Notes under the pieces: model-generated
Databases searched by the model: none
What the model was told of the DNA's origin: nothing
Seen by the model: only the letters and a program-made list of their open reading frames with translations
Source: an uncultured Eubacterium sp.
GTDB taxonomy: Bacteria; Bacillota; Clostridia; Lachnospirales; Lachnospiraceae
DNA: 64,000 nucleotides
Direction: 5' to 3'
Assembly: GCA_910577295.1 (NCBI GenBank)
Contig: CAJTLS010000002.1
Span: 105,767 to 169,766, forward strand
Part shown: piece after piece, positions 46,311 to 55,425 of the stretch
Layout of the letters: each line of letters begins with the position of its first letter
Position numbering within the stretch: position 1 is the stretch's first letter
Position numbers and translations under genes: made by a program

Positions 46311-46452
46311 ACTTAAGTGAAGAAACTGTCCGAAGCTGGAACAGACAGTTTGAAGAAGAATGGAGCCAGATGCAAATGAAAAAGGAGAGCTTTATGAAGA
46401 AAACCGCTTCTTGAAAAAAGCAGCCACATTCTTCACAAAGGAAATTGATTAG
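46295..46452 (+). pseudogene. IS3-family OrfA remnant
   Basis: The end of an IS3 OrfA is clear: ENRFLKKAATFFTKEID and stop at 46450-46452. The upstream part, NLSEETVRSWNRQFEEEW, is in another frame, so there is at least one frameshift. No orfB (DDE) sequence follows, and the 5' half is missing. Confidence 0.7.
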
Positions 46453-46464
46453 AACAAAACAAAT

Positions 46465-46986
46465 TTATTTAGTGATTTCGTAAAAGCGATATAATTTTTC
46501 ATCATCATCGCCCAAATCCTTATACATTCTTCTTCCGTCCAAAATAAATCCCACTTTTTCAATCACTTTCCATGATGATATGTTTTCTTCTCTCACTGTT
46601 GCAATCATTCTTTTTGCATTATAATGATTGAAATAATAGTCGGTATATGCTTTGGCCGCTTCGGCTGCGTAACCGTTATTCCTATATTGCGCCCCAATAA
46701 AGTATGTAATACCTATTTTTTGAAGGTCTTCATAATAAGAGCATCCAACAGAACCGATTACCGTAGCTTCCGCCTTTAAGGTTATTGTATAAGCCAGATA
46801 ATCCGTATAGGGATTATCCCTAAATGCAAAACCCTTTGCTTCGTCTATCCATTTTGTTATCCAACTACCGCAGTCTCTATCAAAACCGCAATCATTTAAG
46901 CTTCCGTCTGCCGCCATCTTGACAAATGGTATTTCATCTTCTGTTTTTACATCTCGAATCAGTATTCTTTGAGTTTCAATTTCCAT
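46465..46986 (-). CDS. GNAT N-acetyltransferase (RimJ/RimL-like)
   Basis: 173 residues from the ATG at 46986, with GGAG upstream. GNAT pattern of the RimL branch: IETQRILIRDVKTEDEIPFV at the start, ITLKAEATVIGSVGCSYYED in the middle, RNNGYAAEAAKAYTDYYF (acetyl-CoA loop) and ISSWKVIEKVGFILDGRRMY at the end. The substrate is unknown: a protein N-terminus, an amino acid or a drug are all possible. Confidence 0.88.
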   Translation of the reverse strand: MEIETQRILIRDVKTEDEIPFVKMAADGSLNDCGFDRDCGSWITKWIDEAKGFAFRDNPYTDYLAYTITLKAEATVIGSVGCSYYEDLQKIGITYFIGAQYRNNGYAAEAAKAYTDYYFNHYNAKRMIATVREENISSWKVIEKVGFILDGRRMYKDLGDDDEKLYRFYEITK

Positions 46987-47117
46987 AAGCAAAATCTCCG
47001 TAAATTTATTTTCTGCCGCCTATCTGTCCAAATGAAACCGGGAAGTGTTGATGCTAACAGAAATAAATTGTGGCAGTTCTGTCATCACTTTCATTCCTCC
47101 CTTTTCCAACAAATTCT
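46987..47117. other. Gap with decayed coding sequence
   Basis: On the minus strand a frame reading VKNLLEKGGMKVMTELPQF continues for about 35 codons to a stop near 47018. It is out of frame with the DUF1062 remnant just upstream and may be its frameshifted continuation. Nothing else is visible. Confidence 0.3.
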
Positions 47118-47355
47118 TTACCTGACTTCTGGATTTGCCTTTCCAAAATCAATAGTCGCCTTGTTCTTCCGAAATAACTGCACATTTTTACCATACATTT
47201 CTGCAAACTGTTCATCATTGTTCAAAAAACACTGATATTCTCTCTTTGGTATGGAAGAAACTTTTTGCTGTTCATAGATTGATATATTAAGGGTATGTTT
47301 ACATTTCTCACATTGATAAATCAGCCAGACATCCAGCTTATTACCACCTCTCCTG
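47118..47355 (-). pseudogene. DUF1062-like gene remnant
   Basis: Minus-strand frame of about 75 codons reading KLDVWLIYQCEKCKHTLNIS, then SIPKREYQCFLNNDEQFAEM and KNVQLFRKNKATIDFGKANP, ending in TAA at 47118-47120. The CxxC and LDVWLIY pattern is that of DUF1062 proteins. There is no start codon (a stop lies just upstream) and the C-terminal half is absent or frameshifted. Confidence 0.6.
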
Positions 47356-47495
47356 ATATTTTAGAACAAAGCCGTGAAGGATTAGAGAACATCTTTAGCT
47401 AACAAGTTATCCTTTATCCGGCATATTCTCAAACATTCTTTTATTGCATTTCCACTTCTGTGTGGTTTAGAATAGCATACTTTGTCAGCTTGACA
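47356..47495. other. Gap without recognisable gene
   Basis: About 140 bases; no ORF, hairpin or repeat stands out. Confidence 0.4.
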
Positions 47496-47909
47496 TCATA
47501 CTATCATGGTTCCATCTGGCAAAATAATATCGCCATCATTGCCACTTACATCAAAAAAACCGACTTTGTGCTTTTGGGCTAAACTTCGCATAAGTTCATA
47601 AGCTTCATCCGCCACCAACCATGAAAATGCTGCATAAATTACATCTCTCCCAATACAATAATCGACCATATGGTTTTCTAAGTTTTCATCTTTATCCACC
47701 AAATCGGGGTCAGGCGCATATTCCCCATTCATAGGAGGGAATGTTTCTTTCATTTCCATAAACCAATTTTGCAATGAAGGAGAGGATACACTAATCGCTT
47801 GATAATCGTGTTCTTCCCCCCATTGAGTTTGCTTTTCATACCATGACATAAAATCCTTTTTTGTAGCAGGTGCTTTGGATTTTTCAAAAACCATTAAATC
47901 ATAACTCAT
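47496..47909 (-). CDS. Conserved-looking protein of unknown function
   Basis: 137 residues from the ATG at 47909 (AAAGGA nine bases upstream); the longer frame to 47960 lacks a ribosome site. Mixed alpha/beta, with MSYDLMVFEKSKAPATKKDF at the start, a proline-rich METFPPMNGEY-like centre, and VGFFDVSGNDGDIILPDG at the end. Soluble, no signal peptide. I have the impression of a widespread small Firmicutes family but cannot name it. It follows the GH43 gene by 57 bases on the same strand. Confidence 0.7.
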   Translation of the reverse strand: MSYDLMVFEKSKAPATKKDFMSWYEKQTQWGEEHDYQAISVSSPSLQNWFMEMKETFPPMNGEYAPDPDLVDKDENLENHMVDYCIGRDVIYAAFSWLVADEAYELMRSLAQKHKVGFFDVSGNDGDIILPDGTMIV

Positions 47910-47966
47910 AACTACTGTTCCTTTCACTCTATTAACTATACACAAAACAAAATCAGTCATGGGGGA

Positions 47967-49622
47967 TTATTCCCAGCCAAAGCTTCCGTCTTCTCTGCAT
48001 ATGTCGCCGAGTTCCTTATAGTCGAAACTTCTGAACTCCGCTTTTGTATCATATCCGGCATAATCAACGCATGCCATTCCGACAAACGCTCCGGTGAAAA
48101 AGCCACCATAGCTTTGTAATACATAATCGTCGGATAACACCGCAGCATTTAATTCGACCGGGATTGGTTCAAAATTAGTTCCGTCAAAGGAATATTCATA
48201 TGTATATGTTTCCTTTCTTACTTTTGCGCGCAGCCAAACATCCGCTCCCTCCGGCACCGGAATCGCATCGTCGCGAAGATAGGACGTATATGCTCCGCGG
48301 TTACATTGTGCAACTTCGATTACGCGCCCGTTTTTTTCATTCCATGTCACAAAGGCAAATGACCAGTGTCTGTCATTATAAAAATTCGTAAGACCCGCCA
48401 TCTGCTGGTAAGAAAATGGCTGATAACTCACTTTCACAGAAGCATCAAAATAAAAAGCCTGCCAGCGTTTTGCAACAAGAGACAATTCATGCGTATTGCA
48501 CAGGGAACCCTGCCCGCGGAGGAGAAGCCTGCCGTCTCCGACATTTCCCATCGCTTCGGTAAATGGTACGCGAAGCGTATTCCACTCACCGTTTAATTTT
48601 GACTCGTTAAATTCATCGTGGAATGAGTGGTGTTCCGGCATGTCTGTCTCCACGGCATCTTTTGGTGCGTCGACATAAATCTTCCCGCCATGTCCTCCTT
48701 CAATGCGCGGCCAGCCGTTGTCGTCCCAGTATACTTTTTGAATCGATGTCTCACGCCCCAATGTACAGTATCCGCGCGGGTCAATGCAGGAATCCGTCTC
48801 ATATGTCCATGGGCGGCCGCACAAACTTGCATAGTACCACTCTCCCGCTGGCGTCTCGACAAGGGCGCCATGCCCCTGTTTCTGTATACCGAGATATGGC
48901 GTATCAAAATTCGTAATAAACGGGCCGTCCGGCTCCGTCTCAAAACTCAGCTCATCTAACGTTTGGGAACGGGCTACCACTTCCTGATGCGTATAAACCG
49001 TTCCCCCCTGTGCGGCAAAAAGATAATAAAAGCCATTTATTTTGTACAAATGAGGGCCCTCAACAAGTTTGACATCCGTTCCGTCATAAATATTTCTCGC
49101 TGTCTCAGGCTTCAATTTCATCACGGCAGTATCGAATTCCGTCAGCGTAATACCGCGGAACGCATGATGGTATTCGCGGTGGTCCCACGTTTGCTGTACC
49201 AGATATTTTCTCCCGTCGTCATCATGGAACAAAGATGCATCAAATCCCACGCCATTCACCCGTATCGGCTCCGACCACGGGCCGCGGATATCCTCTGCCG
49301 TAGTAATATAATTCACCATATCTTTAAAAGCGCCCTCGGTTATTTTAACATCCGTATATACAAGCCAGAATTTCCCATCCGCATAGGATAAATCAGGAGC
49401 CCATATGCCTCCTGAAGATGGATTTCCTTTCATGTCAAGCAGCGCGGTTGTCGTCAGCGGCGAGGGCAGCAATTCCCAATTCACCAAATCTTTCGATTGA
49501 TGAAGACGCACACCCGGAAACCACTCAAAGGTAGAGTTGGCAATATAATAAGTATCCCCCACCCGAATTATCGAGGGGTCAGCATGAAACCCCGGCAGAA
49601 CCGGATTTTTAATCTGTCTCAT
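47967..49622 (-). CDS. GH43 beta-xylosidase with C-terminal beta-sandwich
   Basis: 551 residues from the ATG at 49622 (the frame opens earlier but without a site). Five-bladed propeller GH43 domain with the three carboxylates visible: Asp15 in PGFHADPSIIRVGDTYY, Asp128 in GVGFDASLFHDDDG and Glu188 in KLVEGPHLYK. The C-terminal 200 residues form the beta-xylosidase C-terminal (ConA-like) domain typical of the XynB-type branch, starting near EHHSFHDEFNESKLNGEWNT. No signal peptide: a cytoplasmic enzyme releasing xylose (or arabinose) from short oligosaccharides. A CcpA-like site lies about 170 bases upstream. Confidence 0.9.
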   Translation of the reverse strand: MRQIKNPVLPGFHADPSIIRVGDTYYIANSTFEWFPGVRLHQSKDLVNWELLPSPLTTTALLDMKGNPSSGGIWAPDLSYADGKFWLVYTDVKITEGAFKDMVNYITTAEDIRGPWSEPIRVNGVGFDASLFHDDDGRKYLVQQTWDHREYHHAFRGITLTEFDTAVMKLKPETARNIYDGTDVKLVEGPHLYKINGFYYLFAAQGGTVYTHQEVVARSQTLDELSFETEPDGPFITNFDTPYLGIQKQGHGALVETPAGEWYYASLCGRPWTYETDSCIDPRGYCTLGRETSIQKVYWDDNGWPRIEGGHGGKIYVDAPKDAVETDMPEHHSFHDEFNESKLNGEWNTLRVPFTEAMGNVGDGRLLLRGQGSLCNTHELSLVAKRWQAFYFDASVKVSYQPFSYQQMAGLTNFYNDRHWSFAFVTWNEKNGRVIEVAQCNRGAYTSYLRDDAIPVPEGADVWLRAKVRKETYTYEYSFDGTNFEPIPVELNAAVLSDDYVLQSYGGFFTGAFVGMACVDYAGYDTKAEFRSFDYKELGDICREDGSFGWE

Positions 49623-49793
49623 AAAGCAGGTAAACCTCCAATCATTTTTTGTTTCAACATAATTAATTCTACAAAAGGAAAGAAAATTTGTCAATTAAGG
49701 GATTCAGCGTGCCAAAAGCACAGTTCCCTCTGTTCTTGACAGTTTCAAGCGTGCTCATCACATCTCATAGTGTTTTACCCTTACCCCTCACTC

Positions 49794-49807
49794 TGAAAGC
49801 GATTGCT
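49794..49807. promoter_or_regulatory. Candidate cre (CcpA) site
   Basis: TGAAAGCGATTGCT fits the cre consensus TGNAANCGNWNNCW. It lies upstream of the GH43 gene (minus strand) and of the small APH remnant (plus strand), and would suit carbon catabolite control of the xylosidase. Confidence 0.5.
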
Positions 49808-49870
49808 TTATTTTCATATAAAACTATAGTATTATGATAAACAAATAAGGATTAACAGGGAGATGAGCAG

Positions 49871-50053
49871 ATGAATTTTGTAACTAAAGAACCAATAACC
49901 AAAGGCCGGTCGAGCGATAAAAAATATTGTGTCACGGACGAAGACGGCGCACGGTATCTTTTATGCGTATCTGATATTGCACAGCATGATACAAAGCAGT
50001 CCGAGTTTAACATAATGAAACAAGTTGCTTCTAGGCGCAGAAATGTAAAATAA
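49871..50053 (+). pseudogene. N-terminal remnant of an APH-family phosphotransferase
   Basis: 60 codons. The sequence MNFVTKEPITKGRSSDKKYC and EDGARYLLCVSDIAQHDTKQ, then FNIMKQVA, is the N-terminal lobe start of the aminoglycoside phosphotransferase (APH) fold. After Ala it ends abruptly in SRRRNVK and a stop, so the whole catalytic part is missing. GGGAG precedes the ATG, so a short peptide could still be made. A large internal deletion is the simplest explanation. Confidence 0.6.
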
Positions 50054-50108
50054 AAGAGAGCAGGGGGACAGCGCAAAATTTTACAGCCAGTTTCCTCTTG
50101 CTCTCTTT
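50053..50108. terminator. Inverted repeat, likely bidirectional terminator
   Basis: AAAGAGAGCA (50053-50062) and TGCTCTCTTT (50099-50108) are perfect complements with a 36-base loop. It sits between the APH remnant and the convergent meso-DAP dehydrogenase gene. Confidence 0.6.
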
Positions 50109-50120
50109 ATTTATTTGATT

Positions 50121-51107
50121 TTACAGCATTTCTGCCCGAAGTTCTTCGCCCGATTTGGTACTCAGGTACGCCGGAGCGATATCAAAGACTGTCTTACATC
50201 CACTCTGACCCTCTTTTGCCAGACGGTGAGCCGCTCTCGCATACGCAATCAAAACACTGGACGTAAATTCCGGATTCGAATCTAATTTCAGACTGTACTC
50301 TATCAAATGATTATTCTCTTTGTTCCACCCCGTGACACCGCTTCTCAATACAAAACCACCATGCGGGATACCGCTATGATTCACTTTTAATTCCTCTTCA
50401 CTGATAAAATGTACGGTAGTATCATAATCGGCAAAATAATTCGGCATAGTCTTGATTTCTTTTTCTATTTTGGCAGCGTCCGCACCATCTTCCAAAACAA
50501 CAAAGCACTCGCGCATATGCTTTTCTCTCGTCGTAAACTGAGGATTGCCGCCGGAACGGACAGCCTCTAAAGCGCTCTCGACAGGTATCGTATACTGCTT
50601 CGCATCTTTTACACCATCTAAGCGGCGTATGGCATCCGAGTGTCCCTGACTGACTCCCTTACCCCAGAATGTATAATCGCTGCCGTCCGGCAGGAGTGCA
50701 TTGCCATACAGACGGTTCAGGGAAAACATTCCCGGGTCCCAGCCTACCGAAATGATACCAACATGGCCGCTCTCTTTCGCCGCTGCGTCCACACGGGCAA
50801 AATGCTCGGGAATGCGAGCGTGTGTATCGAAACTATCCACTACATGAAAGTACTTCGCATACTCCGGCGTCTGCTCCGGTAAGTCCGTGGCGCTTCCGCC
50901 GCACAAAATCATAACATCAATCTTATCTTTCCAATCAGGAATATCCTTAACATTGGCAACGGTTGCTGTCTCCGTAAAAATGGATACATCCGCAGGCTGT
51001 CTGCGCGTAAAGACTGCTGCCAACTCCATATCCTTATTTTGACGGATGGCACACTCTACGCCCCGTCCTAAATTTCCATAACCTAAGATTCCTATTCTTG
51101 TACTCAT
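50121..51107 (-). CDS. ddh: meso-Diaminopimelate D-dehydrogenase
   Basis: 328 residues from the ATG at 51107; the ATG four codons earlier contains the ribosome site GGAGG, so the later start is preferred. NADP-binding N-terminus RIGILGYGNLGRGVECAIRQ, then GGSATDLPEQTPEYAKYFHV, the substrate-domain HVGIISVGWDPGMFSLNRLY and FWGKGVSQGHSDAIRR, all typical of Ddh. It makes meso-DAP directly from tetrahydrodipicolinate for lysine and peptidoglycan synthesis. It follows the PHP gene by 26 bases. Confidence 0.95.
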   Translation of the reverse strand: MSTRIGILGYGNLGRGVECAIRQNKDMELAAVFTRRQPADVSIFTETATVANVKDIPDWKDKIDVMILCGGSATDLPEQTPEYAKYFHVVDSFDTHARIPEHFARVDAAAKESGHVGIISVGWDPGMFSLNRLYGNALLPDGSDYTFWGKGVSQGHSDAIRRLDGVKDAKQYTIPVESALEAVRSGGNPQFTTREKHMRECFVVLEDGADAAKIEKEIKTMPNYFADYDTTVHFISEEELKVNHSGIPHGGFVLRSGVTGWNKENNHLIEYSLKLDSNPEFTSSVLIAYARAAHRLAKEGQSGCKTVFDIAPAYLSTKSGEELRAEML

Positions 51108-51133
51108 TGTTTCCTCCATTCTGAAATTTCACT

Positions 51134-51889
51134 TTATTTTATTTCTAATTCTTCTACTATTTCCATGCCCTCACAGAGAAGTTTTGCCTTTTCCACATAG
51201 TTCTGATTTAATAACTGTTCCGGCGTATGCGCATCCATCCCAATAATGACACGGTTTCCTACTGCTTTTGCAATATCCCAAAAACGGCCGGTCGGATAAT
51301 TGCGTCCGGTCAACAGCCCCAGTATATTCATCTCCAGAGGAATATTACTTTCTTTCATCGCCTCACATAACCGCTTCATTTCTTTTTCATATATGGCACT
51401 GTCTCCCACATAATGAATTAAATCTGGATGGGCCAGATACTTATACCTGCCCGTCTGCATTCCCCCGATACACAAATCCACATAGTTTCTTAACGTATCT
51501 ACGCTGTCGGTTTCGCTTCCAGCATAACAATTTTCCCTGTCCCCGCCCAAAAAATGCTGGGCTAAAATCATATAATCTAAAGGATAATCTTTCAAGAGCT
51601 CTTCCTGTTCCTCTATCAAGGGTGGAAAATATTCCGCTTCAAACCCGATAAAGATTGTAATATCTCTCTCATATTCTTTCCGCAGACTCTCTAACGATAC
51701 AAAATATCCGTCAACTTCAGAAGTATCCATGCGGACATGTGATATGTATCCGTGCGGAAATACCCACGGACAATGGTCGGAAAAACCTAAAATCTCATAC
51801 CCTGCCTCAATGGCGGCCTCTACATATTCCCTGTCCTCTCCCTCTGCATGTTGGCAGCGTTTCGTATGCGTATGGTAATTCGCTTTCAT
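51134..51889 (-). CDS. PHP-domain phosphatase (histidinol-phosphatase HisJ-like)
   Basis: 251 residues, ATG at 51889 with AAGAGG upstream. PHP metal motifs are all visible: YHTHTKRCQHAEGE at the start, GFSDHCPW, GFEAEYFP, ILAQHFLGG, YLAHPDLIHY and IIGMDAHTPEQL. The HisJ branch makes histidinol from histidinol phosphate; other PHP phosphatases look alike, and no his genes lie nearby. Confidence 0.85.
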   Translation of the reverse strand: MKANYHTHTKRCQHAEGEDREYVEAAIEAGYEILGFSDHCPWVFPHGYISHVRMDTSEVDGYFVSLESLRKEYERDITIFIGFEAEYFPPLIEEQEELLKDYPLDYMILAQHFLGGDRENCYAGSETDSVDTLRNYVDLCIGGMQTGRYKYLAHPDLIHYVGDSAIYEKEMKRLCEAMKESNIPLEMNILGLLTGRNYPTGRFWDIAKAVGNRVIIGMDAHTPEQLLNQNYVEKAKLLCEGMEIVEELEIK

Positions 51890-52060
51890 AGTATCCTCTT
51901 TTCATCATTCTATTTTGCTTTTCTATTTTAGCACGGAAACAAAGATTTGAAAAGAAGAAAGTACCCTCTTTAAAAAAATGTATTTTATGATATACTGACA
52001 ATATGATATCGGAGTTAAAAATATTTTGATTCCCACGGAAGCATTAGAATGGAGGATTTT

Positions 52061-52759
52061 ATGAAAACAATCGGATTGATTGGCGCTATGGAAGAAGAAG
52101 TCGCCAGCTTAAAAAAACAAATGACGGAAACAACGGAAATGAACAAAGCAGGCATGCTATTTACTGAGGGCAGTCTGTGGGGTACAAAGACGGTCATTGT
52201 CGTCAGTGGAATCGGCAAGGTCAACATGGCAATCTGTACCCAGATATTAGTAGACGAATATAACATAAGCGCACTTATCAACACGGGAGTAGCCGGCTCT
52301 CTGAACAATCGCTTTGATATCGGGGATATTGTCCTCTCCGAATGCGCTCAGCAGCATGATATGGATGTCTCGGCGCTGGGCGATCCCGTGGGAACTATTC
52401 CGCGCATGGAGCGGTCTGTTTTCTATGCGGACAAGACACTTCTCTCCCTTGCCGAAAAGGCTTGTAAAAAAAGCAATCCCGATATCCAATGCCACATCGG
52501 GAAAATTGTGAGCGGCGACCAGTTTATTTCGAGTGCGGAAAAGAAAGATTATCTTATATCGACATTTCAGGGTGATTGTGCCGAGATGGAGGGCGCTGCA
52601 ATGGCGCAGGCGGCATACTTAAATCAAGTTCCTTTTCTGATTATCCGCGCTATCTCGGATAAGGCAGATAATTCTTCCCATATGGATTATCCAGAATTTG
52701 AGAGGCGGGCGATTGTACATACAATAAATTTATTAAAAGAGATGTACAAAAATCTGTAG
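52061..52759 (+). CDS. mtnN: 5'-methylthioadenosine/S-adenosylhomocysteine nucleosidase
   Basis: 232 residues; the ATG at 52061 has GGAGG eight bases upstream, inside the longer frame's first codon region. Nucleosidase pattern: IGLIGAMEEEVASLKKQM, GIGKVNMAICTQILVDEY, INTGVAGSLNNRFDIGDIVL, GDQFISSAEKK, AEMEGAAMAQAAYL (catalytic Glu) and RAISDKADNSS. It removes adenine from MTA and SAH and feeds sulfur recycling and AI-2 formation. Monocistronic. Confidence 0.95.
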   Translation: MKTIGLIGAMEEEVASLKKQMTETTEMNKAGMLFTEGSLWGTKTVIVVSGIGKVNMAICTQILVDEYNISALINTGVAGSLNNRFDIGDIVLSECAQQHDMDVSALGDPVGTIPRMERSVFYADKTLLSLAEKACKKSNPDIQCHIGKIVSGDQFISSAEKKDYLISTFQGDCAEMEGAAMAQAAYLNQVPFLIIRAISDKADNSSHMDYPEFERRAIVHTINLLKEMYKNL

Positions 52760-52834
52760 GAGAGAGGCAAATCGGGCTTTGATACAATGAAAGATTTTAT
52801 TGGAGTCGTATAGGAAAAACCGCCTTATACCGGA

Positions 52835-54745
52835 TTACATCTGCTGCTTACGCCGACGTTTATTGTTATACATTTTTTCGTCAGCATTTTTAATGAGAGC
52901 AACAGGATCCAAAGTATCAGAGAGGAAAGAGGCGCCAAATGAAAAATTGACGGGAACAATGTGGTTTGGCGCTACTTCTACCTCTGTTTCTTTGCGAATG
53001 TCAGAGAGTTTCTGCAAATAAGCATCAACCTGTGAGTCGCTTTCCAGATTGTGAAAAAACAGTATAAATTCATCGCCGCCATAGCGGGCGCTAATACAGT
53101 TTTGGGAATTAAATGAAATGAGGATTTCGGAAATACTCTTTAAGTAAGCATCTCCTGCCTCGTGTCCAAATTTGTCATTAATCTGTTTCAATCCATCTGC
53201 GTCCAGCATAACAAGCGCACCATGACCAAGTTTATCAGGGCGGTTAAAAAGAGATTCAAAACGACTTGTCAGTCCCCGGCGATTCAGCAATTCGGTGAAA
53301 GGATCTATCTCACAGTCAATTTCAAGCTGACGCCGACGAACATATTCCGCTGTAATGTCCATAACAATACCAAGAATGGCATTATTTGAATTAATTTCTT
53401 CATATTTTATATATTTTTCCGTCTTCCCATACAGGCGGAAAATATTTTCGTCAGGGGAAACAGCGTCAAAAATATGAGATTGCATGTATTGCTTAAAACG
53501 GACGCAATCATGAGAAAAAATCTGAATCTGCTCATCGTCCAGAGAGAGAATTTTAGGCACTTTTTCCGTGAAACGAACCGACTTCATTTTTTCATTGTAT
53601 TCATAAACGCCAATCTGTAAATCTACTTTATCAAGTACATAAGATATTTTAGCGGTACTGGCTAACAAAGCGCTAATCATTTCGTTAATGTGTTCGGATA
53701 ATTCAGAAAATTCAAGACAATTGGAAACATTAATTTTTTCATCCAGATTGCCCCCTGAAATCTCGGCAAGTTTATTGTTAATCGTGCTGATTTCGGTAAT
53801 TACTTCTTTGTTGATAAAACGCTTAATGGCTGTCAGTATAATCAGTATAATAATAATACTTGCTATTGCTGATATAATGATTATCATTTTCACATTGCTA
53901 TACAAATCCTTTGCAGTAACAACACGCCCAATAAAGTTATCTCCGCAGTCAGCAAACATACAAAAACAAAGCTGTCCGTCAACAACTGCATGAAAGCCAT
54001 CGCTATCCGATAAGGCACGTTCATGGGAAATGCCGATTTCTGAGAGATTTTTTCCTGTTTTCCCCTCCATGGTTGAACCCAGAATTTTACCGCTTTTCTT
54101 ATCTACTGCATACAGATTTATATTATTATTTGCTCTAAGAAGAGAAAAAATATAAGGAAGTTCGTTCTTTTCCGTGACTTTTTGTACATTTTGCTGTGCC
54201 ATGCCAACCTGAACAAAGAATTTTCCATTAGGACTCCATACGGCAGAATACTGAATGAATTTTTTTTCTGCTGTGTTTGGAGACAACTGCTGTACGAGTT
54301 TTAGTGATTTGTCTTCGAGCATTTTTTTAAAGAAGCCAATCTGTTCGCCATCATTAACGCTCATATCATAATATTGCGGATGTGTGCCATTGAAAATAAC
54401 ACCCTCCTCATTAAAGAGATGGATTTCATCAACATTGGTGATATCCGCAATATACTTAAGGGTGTCTACACTGTTTAGCACTTTCGGATTATTTTGGATA
54501 ATATAGGCGATTGTCTCGGCATTGTCAAGACATTGTTCACTATATTCGGTGCGTGTCATTTCAAGTTCTCTGGAATTTTCATCAAGAACACGTTTAACCT
54601 GAGTAAATATTTTTTCTGTGTCAAAGCGGTTGCGCTGCTGCTCACGAAAAATTTGGACACCGGCGGCCATTAAGACAATAAATAATGCCATGATAAATCC
54701 GATAATATATAAATGTTTTGAGACAATGCTTTTCATTTTTGGCAT
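52835..54745 (-). CDS. Diguanylate cyclase with Cache-type sensor
   Basis: 636 residues. Membrane segment (12-32), an extracytoplasmic sensor of about 250 residues of the double-Cache kind, a second membrane segment (about 286-306), a HAMP-like linker, a PAS-like region (about 365-465) and a GGDEF domain (DPFTELLNRRGL at the start, ARYGGDEFILFF with GGDEF at 556-560). It makes cyclic-di-GMP. The product-inhibition I-site RxxD is absent five residues before GGDEF (SQNC instead), so feedback control is probably lacking. Start ATG 54745. It is a stand-alone gene convergent with mtnN. Confidence 0.9.
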   Translation of the reverse strand: MPKMKSIVSKHLYIIGFIMALFIVLMAAGVQIFREQQRNRFDTEKIFTQVKRVLDENSRELEMTRTEYSEQCLDNAETIAYIIQNNPKVLNSVDTLKYIADITNVDEIHLFNEEGVIFNGTHPQYYDMSVNDGEQIGFFKKMLEDKSLKLVQQLSPNTAEKKFIQYSAVWSPNGKFFVQVGMAQQNVQKVTEKNELPYIFSLLRANNNINLYAVDKKSGKILGSTMEGKTGKNLSEIGISHERALSDSDGFHAVVDGQLCFCMFADCGDNFIGRVVTAKDLYSNVKMIIIISAIASIIIILIILTAIKRFINKEVITEISTINNKLAEISGGNLDEKINVSNCLEFSELSEHINEMISALLASTAKISYVLDKVDLQIGVYEYNEKMKSVRFTEKVPKILSLDDEQIQIFSHDCVRFKQYMQSHIFDAVSPDENIFRLYGKTEKYIKYEEINSNNAILGIVMDITAEYVRRRQLEIDCEIDPFTELLNRRGLTSRFESLFNRPDKLGHGALVMLDADGLKQINDKFGHEAGDAYLKSISEILISFNSQNCISARYGGDEFILFFHNLESDSQVDAYLQKLSDIRKETEVEVAPNHIVPVNFSFGASFLSDTLDPVALIKNADEKMYNNKRRRKQQM

Positions 54746-54777
54746 ATCAAGTTCAACCTTTCAAAATTGACTTTGAT

Positions 54778-54809
54778 AAGCACCAAATGATGTAATTCAT
54801 TCGGTGCTT
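54778..54809. terminator. Hairpin downstream of the ABC/nitroreductase operon
   Basis: AAGCACC ... GGTGCTT stem, extended by AATGA / TCATT around a six-base loop. On the minus strand the T-run is weak; position between the operon end and the cyclase gene suits a terminator. Confidence 0.5.
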
Positions 54810-54874
54810 TCTTTAATCTAAAACTTATTTACCATAACTTTGCGCGACATCTAACAAGTCATACGGAACAGTGA

Positions 54875-55411
54875 TTAGTAGTACGTTACAATGTCTTCCG
54901 GTTTTTTTCTCTTTGGCATCTCCGGCTCCTGCTCTCCATATCCGAGCGCAATCACAGCCACTATCGTCTCCGCCTCTGGAATTTGCAGTACTTCACGAAT
55001 TTTCTTTTCATCCCGAATACCCATAATCAAAGTATCCAGTCCGATTTCTTTTGCCTTTAATACAAAATTTTCATTATGTAATCCCAAATCATAGAAACCC
55101 CAGCCATTACCAACTTCGTTATCCGGCTGTCCCTCGCGGTTAAATCCCGCGCGGTTTGCTACAAAGGTTGTGACAACCAGCGCCGCCCCCTCTGAATTTT
55201 TCGCATTAAACTCAGGAAGACAATCGTTCAGCATTGTTTCTGTCAATTCATCCGACAGTACGACATGATATCTGGCCGTCTGTGAATTTTTCCATGAGGG
55301 AGCCTGAATAGCCGCCTGCACGATTTCCGATATCTGTTCCTTTGTCACCTTTCTTGATGCGTCATACTTGCGGACGCTTCTTCTTGTCTCGATTACTTTT
55401 TGTAACTCCAT
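54875..55411 (-). CDS. Nitroreductase-family FMN protein
   Basis: 178 residues, ATG at 55411 with GGAGGAG upstream. Family pattern: VIETRRSVRKYDASRKVTKE at the start, AAIQAPSWKNSQTARYHVVL, GWGFYDLGLHNENFVLKAKE, GLDTLIMGIRDEKKIREVL and a late IALGYGEQEPEMPKRK. It binds FMN and reduces nitro compounds, quinones or enones. It follows the ABC ATPase gene by 14 bases and is probably in the same operon, without an obvious functional link. Confidence 0.9.
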   Translation of the reverse strand: MELQKVIETRRSVRKYDASRKVTKEQISEIVQAAIQAPSWKNSQTARYHVVLSDELTETMLNDCLPEFNAKNSEGAALVVTTFVANRAGFNREGQPDNEVGNGWGFYDLGLHNENFVLKAKEIGLDTLIMGIRDEKKIREVLQIPEAETIVAVIALGYGEQEPEMPKRKKPEDIVTYY

Positions 55412-55425
55412 CCTGTCTCCTCCTT

